A stretch of DNA of 64,000 nucleotides from Drosophila persimilis (lineage: Eukaryota; Arthropoda; Insecta; Diptera; Drosophilidae): assembly GCF_003286085.1 (NCBI RefSeq), contig NW_020825591.1, positions 1 to 64,000 on the forward strand. Reading direction: 5' to 3'. Positions 42,946-55,185 of this stretch are shown piece by piece. The notes below the pieces were generated by a model, which did not search any database, was not told the origin of the DNA, and was given only the letters and a program-made list of their open reading frames with translations. The position numbers and the translations under genes are program-made. Numbering within the stretch: the stretch's first letter is position 1; every line of letters begins with the position of its first letter.

Positions 42946-43945
42946 CAAGTGTAATGGATGTGTGTGTGTGTGTGTGTCTGAATGGCTGGCGGTAGGTATT
43001 TTGATTAAAAAAGGTTTAATCGTATGTGTGGCTGATGGATTTTTCCTTTTCCAGGACCATAGGGCACTCTGAATGCCATGGCACTGGATCCGGCCACCAA
43101 CTAAGGACGATGGCGATGGCATTACTCGAACGGCACAGGTCCGGCCGCCCAAGTGTAATGGATGTTTGTGTGTGTGTGTGTCTGAATGGCTGGCGGTAGG
43201 TATTTTGAGAGCCCTTTTTAATCGTATGTGTGGCTGATGGATTTTTCCTTTTCCAGGACCATTGGGCACTCTGAATGCCATGGCACTGGATCCGGCCACC
43301 AACTAAGGACGATGGCGATGGCATAACTCGAACGGCCCAGGTCCGGCCGCCCAAGTGTAATGGATGTTTGTGTGTGTGTGTATATTTCCATTCCAGGTAC
43401 ACATGGCACTCTGAATGCCACGGCACCTGGTTCCAGCAACCAGATGAGGGCAATGGCGGAGAACGACACACCTACTCGAACGGCACAGGTCCGGCCGCCC
43501 AAGTGTAATGGATGTTTGTGTGTGTGTGTCTGAATGGCTGGCGGTAAGTATTTTGAGCGCCCTTTTTTAATCGTATGTGTGGCTGATGGATTTTTCCTTT
43601 TCCAGGACCATAGGGCACTCTGAATGCCATGGCACTGGATCCGGCCACCAACTAAGGACGATGGCGATGGCATTACTCGAACGGCACAGGTCCGGCCGCC
43701 CAAGTGTAATGGATGTTTGTGTGTGTGTGTCTGAATGGCTGGCGGTAAGTATTTTGAGCGCCCTTTTTAATCGTATGTGTGGCTGATGGATTTTTCCTTT
43801 TCCAGGACCATAGGGCACTCTGAATGCCATGGCACTGGATCCGGCCACCAGCTAAGGACGATGGCGGACACGACACACATCTACTCGAACGGCACAGGTC
43901 CGGCCGCCCAAGTGTAATGGATGTTTGTGTGTGTGTTGATGTTTT
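42946..43945 (-). repeat. Higher-order tandem array in E4 3' UTR, segment 3
   Basis: Starts with the right TSD, then type A monomers at 43,054, 43,605 and 43,805. The last step is only about 200 bp, and the terminal monomer has the variant GCGGACACGACACACATC shared with the ends of the E3 and E5 arrays. The stretch TTTTGATTAAAAAAGGTTTAATCG near 43,000 differs from all other monomers. Confidence 0.88.
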
Positions 43946-44051
43946 ATTTATTTGCTTTGATGGCGGCAGCGTCCGTTGTTAATTTTTGTTGTGGCATGCG
44001 GTTGATATGCATTTGTCATTTAATCCATTTCAGTGGCAGAGATGTGTCCAA

Positions 44052-47000
44052 TTAGTACACAGCGTTCCAGGATATCTGGTTGTCAAGATGGTACCTCATG
44101 TTGCGGGCGTAGGCCTTAATGTCATCCATGGAGTCGTCATCTGTCCACATCTCATCGTCATCATTTTCTTCATCCGTTTCAGGATCCGTCTCTGGAATGG
44201 CGGCTGGCATTGGCCCTGACGTTTTTTGTGGTGGCTGTGGAGCTGGGGCAACCACTGTTGCTGCTGCCATTGTTGGTGGATTTTCCGATGTCACTGGAAC
44301 TGCTGGAGTTGCCGTCACTGCCTGGGATTGGATGAGCGAGGTGAGTAGTGACATCATCGCTTCCAGCCTCTTTTCCAATCGCGTCATCCTCTGCGTATTC
44401 TCCAACAGTGCCTGGCTGCAGGATCCCTCGCAAGATTGGCGTTTCGGCTGCATCTTCTGCCGGGAGCGGTTGTTGGCAAGCTGCTGCTGCTGCTGTCGCT
44501 GTTGTTGTTCGCGCTGCGGCTGCTGTTGCAGCTGCTGTAGCTGCTACTGCTGTTGTGCCTGGGAACGGCTCAATGGCTGCTCTGGACGTCGTCGCCCAGT
44601 GCGTGGGCCAGAGGCAGCAGGCGTCTGTTTTTTTGTATGTATTGGCTGCTGCTGCTTCTGCTTCTGCTGATGTTGTTGTCCTCTTCGTCGCCCAGGAGAG
44701 GAGACATTGAGTGGCGTCCATGCTGCCTGCTGCTGCTGTCCGCGCCAGGGATTGGCTGGCGTTTGAGCTTGCTGTTGCTGCTGCTGTCGGCGCCCTGGAT
44801 GTGCTGGTGTTGTTCTTGCTGGTGGTGGCTGCTGCTCTGGCAATGGCTGCAGAAGCGAGCTGCGCTTGCGACGCAACTCCTGCATGGCCACTCGGTGGGA
44901 CAGAAGGCGGCCCCTTGCTGCCTTGAATGCCGGACATCCCTTGTAGGCGCTGATGTGGGCGCCCTGGCAATTGGCGCATTTAGGGGCGTCTGCCCTTGGC
45001 TTGGCACATGCCGTGGACGCGTGGGCACCCGCACACTTCATACAGACGAATGAACGCCTGCAGTAGGTGCGGGTGTGCCCGAATGCCTGACATCTGTGGC
45101 ACTGGGCTGGGTCCACCGGCTTGGCCTGCCTTTCCACGGTCACCAACTGGTTGCCCAGCTGGGTTAATTGGAGGACATCGTGGTGGCTTTCATCCGGCTT
45201 GGGGGCTATCTCCAACTCGAACTGGTCGAGCGGCTGTCCATCGGATCTCCCTTTAATGGCTCTAATAAATATAACATAATAACCCAATTCGGCCATCTGA
45301 TTTTTTATTAGTTGGGTGCTTGTGGAGTGGTGGAGATCTCGCACGACGATCCGTAGCCCACGGTCACTCTTGTGCTGGTGTGTGTAGTGGCCAGTCATCG
45401 CCTCGTTGCCGTCGCCATCGCCCAGGATTGCCATGATGGCATCCCTGGTAGCCATGTCGCGGGCCTGGATACGGACACCATTGCGGCTGATGAGCTTGGT
45501 GTGATAGCTACTGTTGCCCACCCTCGGGTCATTCTGCAGCTTGTCCAGAATGGGCATAATGTCGGGGACAGCTGGCAGAATGATGGGGGGGGGGAATAAT
45601 TGTCGTTGGTTGGTGCTGCCGCTGCAGCATCCGAATTTGTCTGGCATTGGGCATACTCAGGGCGGGCAGCTGGAGCAGCCCAACGCCGCCGCCGCTGCTG
45701 CTGTGGGTTCCTGTGCCGCAGCTACTAGTTGCATTTGCAGGTGAGTGAGGTAGAGCTAGTGGAGCATTGGCTGGAGCAGGGGCAGGGGCAGGGGCAGGGG
45801 CGGGGGCAGGGGCATTTTGTGTAATTGTCCGCTGATGTTGTTGCTGGTTTGATTGTTGGTGATGGGGATGGTTTTGAATTTGGGGGATATGGGATTTGCT
45901 TGCCTGTTGGTTAGTTTCCCGGAGTCGTCGTTTGGCCGATGCATAATTGGCATCCAAATTGTCGTCGTCATCGTCATCAAACTCAACAACCATATCATCA
46001 CTGTCATCATCGTCATCGTCATCCACCTCGGCGCGGACGCGCTTCAGTGGCGAACGGGCCGCTGCAGCAGAGGTGGATGGGATATCATCGGTATTGGCTG
46101 TGTTTGTTGCTATTGGCTGATGTTGTTGTTGTTGTTGATGTGTTTGCTGCTGCTGATGTTCCTCTGGCGGCGGTGGTGGGGGGGGTCCGCCTGTTAACAT
46201 TGCTGTTAACAGGCATCGTCTGGCTGCCGACGTAATTGTAGTTGTCGTTTTTGTGTTTGATGTCGCTGTTTGTGTGCTGATGTATGTCATCATTGTATTT
46301 GTGGTTGTGGTATTGGCTTTGTGCATTGCATTTGGAACCGCTGCTGTGGCCGATCGAGCGGGGTTTGTGCCATGGCTGTGGTTCGAGTTCGAACTCGCTC
46401 CCGAACGGGCACTCGAGCACGAATCTTGTGTTGGCTGCTGTTCGTGTAGAGGCTGCTCGAGTGCCCTCTCGTACTGTCGCTGGTACGAGGTCGTTACCCG
46501 CTCTCTCTTTGCGCTCACTCTCGCTCCTTGCTGTTTCCGGCTCTCTCCACACGAAGCATCGGCATACGGTGCATCGATACGTGTATGTGTGTGTTGGAGT
46601 GTGGGAAGCGGAATTATTGGCGCGCTCGGTACCGCTAGGCTTGGCTTGGCTTGGACATAGCGGTGCTTGACATTGCGGTGCTTTGGCTGACGCCGCTGCC
46701 GCTGCCGACGCCGCCAATGCCTCAAGCCGGCGACTACCGCTGCTGCTGCTGCTGATGTTCTGCTGCTTGCTGCTGCTGGCGTTCCTGGGTATGGACCGCC
46801 TCCACCCAATCGCCGATCTGGAACTGCTCCTGGCTGGTGAGATTGGGAATGGCCGCCCAGCTGTTGGGGCAGGGCAGGTCGGGGATGGGGCTTGTGGCCG
46901 GAGTGGCCGTGATGGTGGTGTCGGTATTTGTGGTCCTCACATACCCGGTAATGGTGGCTGGAGCCGGTCCAGGAATTGGAGGAAGTGCCTCCAACCAGGT

Positions 47001-47198
47001 GGCGGAGTCGGTGGATTGGCGTCTCAGTATCGCTGCGTTTGCCACGGCGCCGGTGGCTGCGCTGTCGGCGCTGGCTTCGCCGTCGGCGGCGCTGTCGGAG
47101 CTGGCAGTGGAAATGGCTGATTTGGGGCGATCCCTGGCTGTGACGCCGTGTGGTCCTCGTCGTCGTCGTCCTCTTCTGGCAGTGGATCCGCGTGGCAT
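44052..47198 (-). pseudogene. HeT-A-like gag (E4), frameshifts and a nonsense codon
   Basis: MPRGST start at 47,198. The frame is lost near 46,765, where CTGCTGCTTGCTGCTG has a base change in length against E2, and again at the G-run at about 45,587-45,594. A TAG replaces a Gln codon at about 44,545 in the Gln tract. Segments between the breaks are open and keep the acidic tract, the homology segment, the three knuckles and the acidic C-terminus. Confidence 0.8.
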
Positions 47199-47309
47199 AG
47201 CTGCGCTGGATTGGCTTTGGTTGGATTTGGTAATAAATTTTTTCGACCGACGCGAGTGGAGATTTTGTCAAGTCAGATTGATTCACACAGTTTTTTTCGC
47301 TTTTTTTTT

Positions 47310-49352
47310 CCAATTATATACCCGCTTTGGGTTGAGGGCTCTCAGTGCTCCATACAGGGGAGGAACTGAGAGGCTGGGGTGTGAGCCGCCAGCAACCAAG
47401 CGCGTTGCTTTATTAATTTCTCTTTGTGGGCAGTATATGTCTTAATTTAGTAGATGTACATTTTTGTTTGTTTTTACAATTTAACTTTAAACGGCACTCA
47501 AACACTTTTTACTGGTACATTTAATGGCACAATAATTTACAAACATATAAACTGCAGCAACGTTAAACACTTGTAACCTCGACTAGGCCCGCACTCAGCA
47601 GGGGGGGGCAAGGGAAAAAGAGAAAGAGAGAGAGATAAACTTTTCGGCACTTTGACGGAGGGACTAAACCTCCAACACGACTCGACTCCACAACGTTCAC
47701 GACACGACTTTCCATTTGGATAGAGATCCAGACTCGAGACTCGATTCCACGATCGGGGCAAAAGGCTCCAAAAGTATGAATTGTCAAGAGGGTGTCAAGT
47801 GTGTGTGTGTGCGGTGTGAGTCAAGAAAGTAAAGTGGGGCCACGCTCAAAAGTATGCTGTCTCTTCCTTGTAATTTTCCCTAACTTCAAATTTGATTTGA
47901 TCCCCTGTGAGTTTGTCAACTTGATGTTTTGTTGGTTCTAATGCGGTATGTGGTCTTCAGTCCCCTCTACTACCCTTGCCGCCTGCTGAGGGCAGACGAC
48001 TAGGAATGTATCATGTACATGTGGGCGGGCAGTTTATAGGGAACGTAGTGGATATATGCGAAGACTTGCATATTTGGCTCAATTTAGGCCGTAGTGGTGG
48101 GGTGTGGCGGCAACTGATGCTGATTTGAAAGTCGATTACGAAACCGATAATCAATTGTCAGCACCGTTGCCGCCGAAGATTTATCACAGATTGTAATAAT
48201 TTTTTAGTGGGGTGTCGGAGAACCGCACTAATTACGATAATAACAATGGGGGGGGGGGGGAAGAAGGGGTTAAAGAAATGAGATCGAAATGTGCAGAAAT
48301 GTGCAGTGTTGCAACACGTAGTCAGTTGAGGAATAGATAAAGAGAAAAGGTAAACAATGCATGTGCTTTGCATGGAAAATAAGTGGAAAGGCACTAAATA
48401 AAAGAGACAAGCACTTGCAGAAATAACAATACAGGTAAGTAGTAGACTGGAGTGGAGACGACGGAAAAACAGGTAATAAAAGAGATACTACACTGGAACA
48501 AAGACGAGACAAAACAGGTACAATTGATTTACGTTTACAATATTACAATAAACATAACAATTTAAAATAATGTCTATATCTTTTACTATAATTACAGGGA
48601 AGACAAGAAGCATCGGCCGGCATAGCAAAACACAATGCTTGTAAAGACATTGCGTTGCATACCGGCCGACCCCGTCGTCCCCCCTGGTCGTCGAAATTGG
48701 CGTCTTCCAAAGTCGTCAGAGGTAGGTGCAATTAGCACCTCGTCGTCGTTGTGGCTGTGGCTCCCCGCTTGGAGAACCAGTGGCACTGGTCCGGCCACCA
48801 GCTGGGAGCCAGGAGTAGACGGCACACATAGTACTGTGGCGACACGGGTCCGGCCGCCAAAGTGAAATGGATGTGAGTGTGTGTGTGTGCGTCGGTAATT
48901 GTGGCCCTAATGTAGAGCGAGTGGCACTGGTCCGGCCACCATCTGTGGGCAATGGCGGTCGATGACACGCCTACTCGAACGGCGCAGGTCCGGCCGCCCA
49001 AGTGTAATGGATGTGTGTGTGTGTGTGTGTCTGAATGGCTGGCGGTAGGTATTTTGAGAGCCCTTTTTTAATCGTATGTGTGGCTGATGGATTTTTCCTT
49101 TTCCAGGACCATAGGGCACTCTGAATGCCATGGCACTGGATCCGGCCACCAGCTAAGGACGATGGCGGACACGACACACATCTACTCGAACGGCACAGGT
49201 CCGGCCGCCCAAGTGTAATGGATGTTTGTGTGTGTGTTGATGTTTTATTTAATTGCTTTGATGGCGGCAGCGTCCGTTGTTAATTTTTGTTGTGGCATGC
49301 GGTTGATATGCATTTGTCATTTAATCCATTGCAGTGGCAGAGATGTGTCCAA
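47310..49352 (-). other. 3' UTR of E5
   Basis: No gene. Same layout as E2, with a G-run of about thirteen near 48,247 and monomers with (TG)n at about 48,770-49,235. Confidence 0.7.
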
Positions 49353-52300
49353 TTAGTACACAGCGTTCCAGGATATCTGGTTGTCAAGATGGTACCTCAT
49401 GTTGCGGGCGTAGGCCTTAATGTCATCCATGGAGTCGTCATCTGTCCACATCTCATCGTCATCATTTTCTTCATCCGTTTCAGGATCCGTCTCTGGAATG
49501 GCGGCTGGCATTGGCCCTGACGTTTTTTGTGGTGGCTGTGGAGCTGGGGCAACCACTGCTGCTGCTGCCATTGTTGGTGGATTTTCCGATGTCACTGGAA
49601 CTGCTGGAGTTGCCGTCACTGCCTGGGATTGGATGAGCGAGGTGAGTAGTGACATCATCGCTTCCAGCCTCTTTTCCAATCGCGTCATCCTCTGCGTATT
49701 CTCCAACAGTGCCTGGCTGCAGGATCCCTCGCAAGATTGGCGTTTCGGCTGCATCTTCTGCCGGGAGCGGTTGTTGGCAAGCTGCTGCTGCTGCTGCTGT
49801 CGCTGTTGTTGTTCGCGCTGCGGCTGCTGTTGCAGCTGCTGTAGCTGCTGCTGCTATTGTGCCTGGGAACGGCTCAATGGCTGCTCTGGACGTCGTCGCC
49901 CAGTGCGTGGGCCAGAGGCAGCAGGCGTCTGTTTTTTTGTATGTATTGGCTGCTGCTGCTTCTGCTTCTGCTGATGTTGTTGTCCTCTTCGTCGCCCAGG
50001 AGAGGAGACATTGAGTGGCGTCCATGCTGCCTGCTGCTGCTGTCCGCGCCAGGGATTGGCTGGCGTTTGAGCTTGCTGTTGCTGCTGCTGTCGGCGCCCT
50101 GGATGTGCTGGTGTTGTTCTTGCTGGTGGTGGCTGCTGCTCTGGCAATGGCTGCAGAAGCGAGCTGCGCTTGCGACGCAACTCCTGCATGGCCACTCGGT
50201 GGGACAGAAGGCGGCCCCTTGCTGCCTTGAATGCCGGACATCCCTTGTAGGCGCTGATGTGGGCGCCCTGGCAATTGGCGCATTTAGGGGCGTCTGCCCT
50301 TGGCTTGGCACATGCCGTGGACGCGTGGGCACCCGCACACTTCATACAGACGAATGAACGCCTGCAGTAGGTGCGGGTGTGCCCGAATGCCTGACATCTG
50401 TGGCACTGGGCTGGGTCCACCGGCTTGGCCTGCCTCTCAACGGTCACCAACTGGTTGCCCAGCTGGGTTAATTGGAGGACATCGTGGTGGCTTTCATCCG
50501 GCTTGGGGGCTATCTCCAACTCGAACTGGTCGAGCGGCTGTCCATCGGATCTCCCTTTAATGGCTCTAATAAATATAACATAATAACCCAATTCGGCCAT
50601 CTGATTTTTTATTAGTTGGGTGCTTGTGGAGTGGTGTAGATCTCGCACGACGATCCGTAGCCCACGGTCACTCTTGTGCTGGTGTGTGTAGTGGCCAGTC
50701 ATCGCCTCGTTGCCGTCGCCATCGCCCAGGATTGCCATGATGGCATCCCTGGTAGCCATGTCGCGGGCCTGGATACGGACACCATTGCGGCTGATGAGCT
50801 TGGTGTGATAGCTACTGTTGCCCACCCTCGGGTCATTCTGCAGCTTGTCCAGAATGGGCATAATGTCGGGGACAGCTGGCAGAATGATGGGGGGGGGGGG
50901 AATAATTGTCGTTGGTTGGTGCTGTCGCTGCAGCATCCGAGTTTGTCTGGCATTGGGCATACTCAGGGCGGGCAGCTGGAGCAGCCCAACGCCGCCGCCG
51001 CTGCTGCTGCTGTGGGTTCCTGTGCCGCAGCTACTAGTTGCATTTGCAGGTGAGTGAGGTAGAGCTAGTGGAGCATTGGCTGGAGCAGGGGCAGGGGCAG
51101 GGGCAGGGGCGGGGGCAGGGGCATTTTGTGTAATTGTCCGCTGATGTTGTTGCTGTTGCTGGTTTGATTGTTGGTGATGGAGATGGTTTTGAATTTGGGG
51201 GATATGGGATTTGCTTGCCTGTTGGTTAGTTTCCCGGAGTCGTCGTTTGGCCGATGCATAATTGGCATCCAAATTGTCGTCGTCATCGTCATCAAACTCA
51301 ACAACCATATCATCACTGTCATCATCGTCATCGTCATCCACCTCGGCGCGGACGCGCTTCAGTGGCGAACGGGCCGCTGCAGCAGAGGTGGATGGGATAT
51401 CATCGGTATTGGCTGTGTTTGTTGCTATTGGCTGATGTTGTTGTTGTTGTTGATGTGTTTGCTGCTGCTGATGTTCCTCTGGCGGCGGTGGTGGGGGGGG
51501 GTCCGCCTGTTAACATTGCTGTTAACAGGCATCGTCTGGCTGCCGACGTAATTGTAGTTGTCGTTTTTGTGTTTGATGTCGCTGTTTGTGTGCTGATGTA
51601 TGTCATCATTGTATTTGTGGTTGTGGTATTGGCTTTGTGCATTGCATTTGGAACCGCTGCTGTGGCCGATCGAGCGGGGTTTGTGCCATGGCTGTGGTTC
51701 GAGTTCGAACTCGCTCCCGAACGGGCACTCGAGCACGAATCTTGTGTTGGCTGCTGTTCGTGTAGAGGCTGCTCGAGTGCCCTCTCGTACTGTCGCTGGT
51801 ACGAGGTCGTTACCCGCTCTCTCTTTGCGCCTTCTCTCGTTCCTTGCTGTTTCCGGCTCTCTCCACACGAAGCATCGGCATACGGTGCATCGATACGTGT
51901 ATGTGTGTGTTGGAGTGTGGGAAGCGGAATTATTGGCGCGCTCGGTACCGCTAGGCTTGGCTTGGCTTGGCATAGCGGTGCTTGACATTGCGGTGCTTTG
52001 GCTGACGCCGCTGCCGCTGCCGACGCCGCCAATGCCTCAAGCCGGCGACTACCGCTGCTGCTGCTGCTGATGTTCTGCTGCTGCTGCTGCTGGCGTTCCT
52101 GGGTATGGACCGCCTCCACCCAATCGCCGATCTGGAACTGCTCCTGGCTGGTGAGATTGGGAATGGCCGCCCAGCTGTTGGGGCAGGGCAGGTCGGGGAT
52201 GGGGCTTGTGGCCGGAGTGGCCGTGATGGTGGTGTCGGTATTTGTGGTCCTCACATACCCGGTAATGGTGGCTGGAGCCGGTCTAGAAATTGGAGGAAGT

Positions 52301-52512
52301 GCCTCCAACCAGGTGGCGGAGTCGGTGGATTGGCGTCTCAGTATCGCTGCGTTTGCCCCGGCGCCGGTGGCTGCGCTGTCGGCGCTGGCCTCGCCGTCGG
52401 CGGCGCTGTCGGAGCTGGCAGTGGAAATGGCTGATTTGGGGCGATCCCTGGCTGTGACGCCGTGTGGTCCTCGTCGTCGTCGTCCTCTTCTGGCAGTGGA
52501 TCCGCGTGGCAT
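49353..52512 (-). pseudogene. HeT-A-like gag (E5), one frameshift and one nonsense codon
   Basis: MPRGST start at 52,512. One extra G in the run at about 51,492-51,500 shifts the frame in the Pro tract, and a TAG at about 49,855 interrupts the Gln tract. Otherwise open: 370 codons before the shift, then 495 codons from the acidic tract through the knuckles, then 133 codons of C-terminus. It is the closest to intact in the array, two small changes from a complete frame. Confidence 0.82.
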
Positions 52513-52624
52513 AGCTGCGCTGGATTGGCTTTGGTTGGATTTGGTAATAAAGTTTTTCGACCGACGCGAGTGGAGATTTTGTCAAGTCAGATTGATTCAC
52601 ACAGTTTTTTTCGCTTTTTTTTTT

Positions 52625-55185
52625 CCAATTATATACCCGCTTTGGGTTGAGGGCTCTCAGTGCTCCATACAGGGGAGGAACTGAGAGGCTGGGGTGTGAG
52701 CCGCCAGCAACCAAGCGCGTTGCTTTATTAATTTCTCTTTGTGGGCAGTATATGTCTTAATTTAGTAGATGTACATTTTTGTTTGTTTTTACAATTTAAC
52801 TTTAAACGGCACTCAAACACTTTTACTGGTACATTTAATGGCACAATAATTTACAAACATATAAACTGCAGCAACGTTAAACACTTGTAACCTCGACTAG
52901 GCCCGCAGTCAGCAGGGGGGGGGGGGGGGGGGGGGGGCAAGGGAAAAAGAGAAAGAGAAGAGAAGATAAACTTTTCGGCACTTTGACGGAGGGACTAAAC
53001 CTCAAACACGACTCGACTCCACAACGTTCACGACACGACTTTTTCTCGTTTGGACAGAGATCCAGACTCGAGACTCGATTCCACGATCGGGGCATAAGGC
53101 TCCAAAAGTATGAATTGTCAAGAGGGTGTCAAGTGTGTGTGTGTGCGGTGTGAGTCAAGAAAGTAAAGTGGGGCCACGCTCAAAAGTATGCTGTCTCTTC
53201 TTTGTAATTTTCCCTAACTTAAAATTTGATTTGATCCCCTGTGAGTTTGTCAACTTGATGTTTTGTTGGTTGTAATGCGGTATGTGGTCTTCAGTCCCCT
53301 CTACTACCCTTGCCGCCTGCTGAGGGCAGACGACTAGGAATGTATCATGTACATGTGGGCGGGCAGTTTATAGGGAACGTAGTGGATATATGCGAAGACT
53401 TGCATATTTGGCTCAATTTAGGCCGTAGTGGTGGGGTGTGGCGGCAACTGATGCTGATTTGAAAGTCGATTACGAAACCGATAATCAATTGTCAGCACCG
53501 TTGCCGCCGAAGATTTATCACAGATTGTAATAATTTTTTTTTAGTGGGGTGTCGGAGAACCGCACTAATTACGATAGTAACAATAAGGGGGGGGAAGAAG
53601 GGGTTAAAGAAATGAGATCGAAATGTGCAGAAATGTGCAGTGTTGCAACACGTAGTCAATTGGGGAATAGATAAAGGGAAAAGGTAAACAATGCATGTGC
53701 TTTGCATGGAAAATAAGTGGAAAGGCACTAAATAAAAGAGACAAGCACTTGCAGAAATAGCAATACAGATAAGTAATAGACTGGAGTGGAGACGACGGAA
53801 AAACAGGTAATAAAAGAGATACTACACTGGAACAAAGACGAGACAAAACAGGTACAATTGATTTACGTTTACAATATTACAATAAACATAACAATTTAAA
53901 ATAATGTCTATATCTTTTACTATAATTACAGGGAAGACAAGAAGCATCGGCCGGCATAGCAAAACACAATGCTTGTAAAGACATTGCGTTGCATACCGGC
54001 CGACCCCGTCGTCCCCCCTGGTCGTCGAAATTGGCGTCTTCCAAAGTCGTCAGAGGTAGGTGCAATTAGCACCTCGTCGTCGTTGTGGCTGTGGCTGCCC
54101 TCTTGGAGGACCAGTGGCACTGGTCCGGCCACCAGCTGGGAGCCAGGAGTAGATGGATGTGAGTGTGTGTGTGTGCGTCGGTAATTGTGGCCCTAGTGTA
54201 GAGCGAGTGGCTCTGGTCCGGCCACCAGCTGTGGGCAATGGCGGTCGATGACACGCCTACTCGAACGGCACAGGTCCGGCCGCCCAAGTGCAATGGATGT
54301 TTGTGTGTGTGTGTGTCTGAATGGCTGGCGGTAAGTATTTTCAGAGCCCTTTTTTAATCGTATGTGTGGCTGATGGGTTTTTCCTTTTCCAGGACCATAG
54401 GGCACTCTGAATGCCATGGCACTGGATCCGGCCACCAGCTAAGGACGATGGCGATGGCATAACTCGAACGGCACAGGTCCGGCCGCCCAAGTGTAATGGA
54501 TGTTTGTGTGTGTGTGTCTGAATGGCTGGCGGTAAGTATTTTCAGAGCCCTTTTTTAATCGTATTTGTGGCTGATAAATTTTCCCATTTCCAGGACCATA
54601 GGGCACTCTGAATGCCATGGCACTGGATCTGGCCACCAGCTCAGGGCAAAAGCAGACACCTCACACAAGATTCGAGCGGCTCGAAGCCAGCCCCCGATTT
54701 GGATTGGATGTAGTTGCGTGTGTTTCTGCATTTGGGTTTGTAAGCAAGCATCAGCGCTTTGCATACTGGCGGCTCTGATCCGGCCGTCAGTTTTTGTTGT
54801 TGTGTGAGGCAGATTTTCATTGGTGTTTGGTCTAATGGCTTGTTTTCTTTTTTTGTTTCAGGTGTGCTGGCTACAGCCCCCATGATTTAGGCGCTCACGT
54901 TCCCGCCATCACCCCTCTCCTTTGACCTGAAGAGAGTGAGTGTGCGTGTGTGTGTCGCCAGCTGGAATGGCGTCGATCTCATTCAGTCGTCTGAGGGACC
55001 CTATATCCTCAATAGTGACGGAGGAATTATACAGAGGGCCCCCATTCGGCCAATCGGATACGGGAGTACACTTTCCAATAGATTGATGGAAGGATGGGCA
55101 GTTCTTCGGAGTGCTGTGAGTATTTGGATAGCTCCTTCAGTTCGATCTAACGCGGTTAATGGGTCAGCAGCTGTGTCTATTGTAG
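52625..55185 (-). other. 3' UTR of E6
   Basis: No gene. The distal part matches the gag-only units. A G-run of 23 lies at 52,915-52,937. Monomers occupy about 54,100-54,640. From about 54,640 to 55,185 the sequence is particular to E6, although a diverged monomer-like step (CTGATCCGGCCGTCAG near 54,775, then a TTTGTTTCAG acceptor-like end near 54,861) can be made out. Confidence 0.65.

Larger units (their letters stand above)
29014..47300 (-). mobile_element. HeT-A-like gag-only unit E4, with expanded 3' UTR and two R1-clade insertions
   Basis: 18.3 kb between oligo(A) junctions, about 9.65 kb once the insertions (32,112-37,176 and 39,388-42,945) are subtracted. Its excess over 5 kb is due to the 551-bp higher-order array in the 3' UTR. 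Its gag is at 44,052-47,198. The distal 3' UTR (29,023-30,340) lacks about 230 bp seen in E2 near 29,200, where the sequence passes directly into GAGAAAGAGAGAGAG. Confidence 0.85.
47301..52614 (-). mobile_element. HeT-A-like gag-only unit E5
   Basis: 5.3 kb between the T9 junction (47,301-47,309) and the T10 junction (52,615-52,624). Full 5' leader, gag, a short monomer array and the distal 3' UTR. Confidence 0.85.

Noticed and set aside
30345..43945. Regularly spaced repeats that could be read as a CRISPR-like array
   Set aside because: Units are 551 bp with internal monomers, no short unique spacers, and lie in a eukaryotic retroelement 3' UTR.
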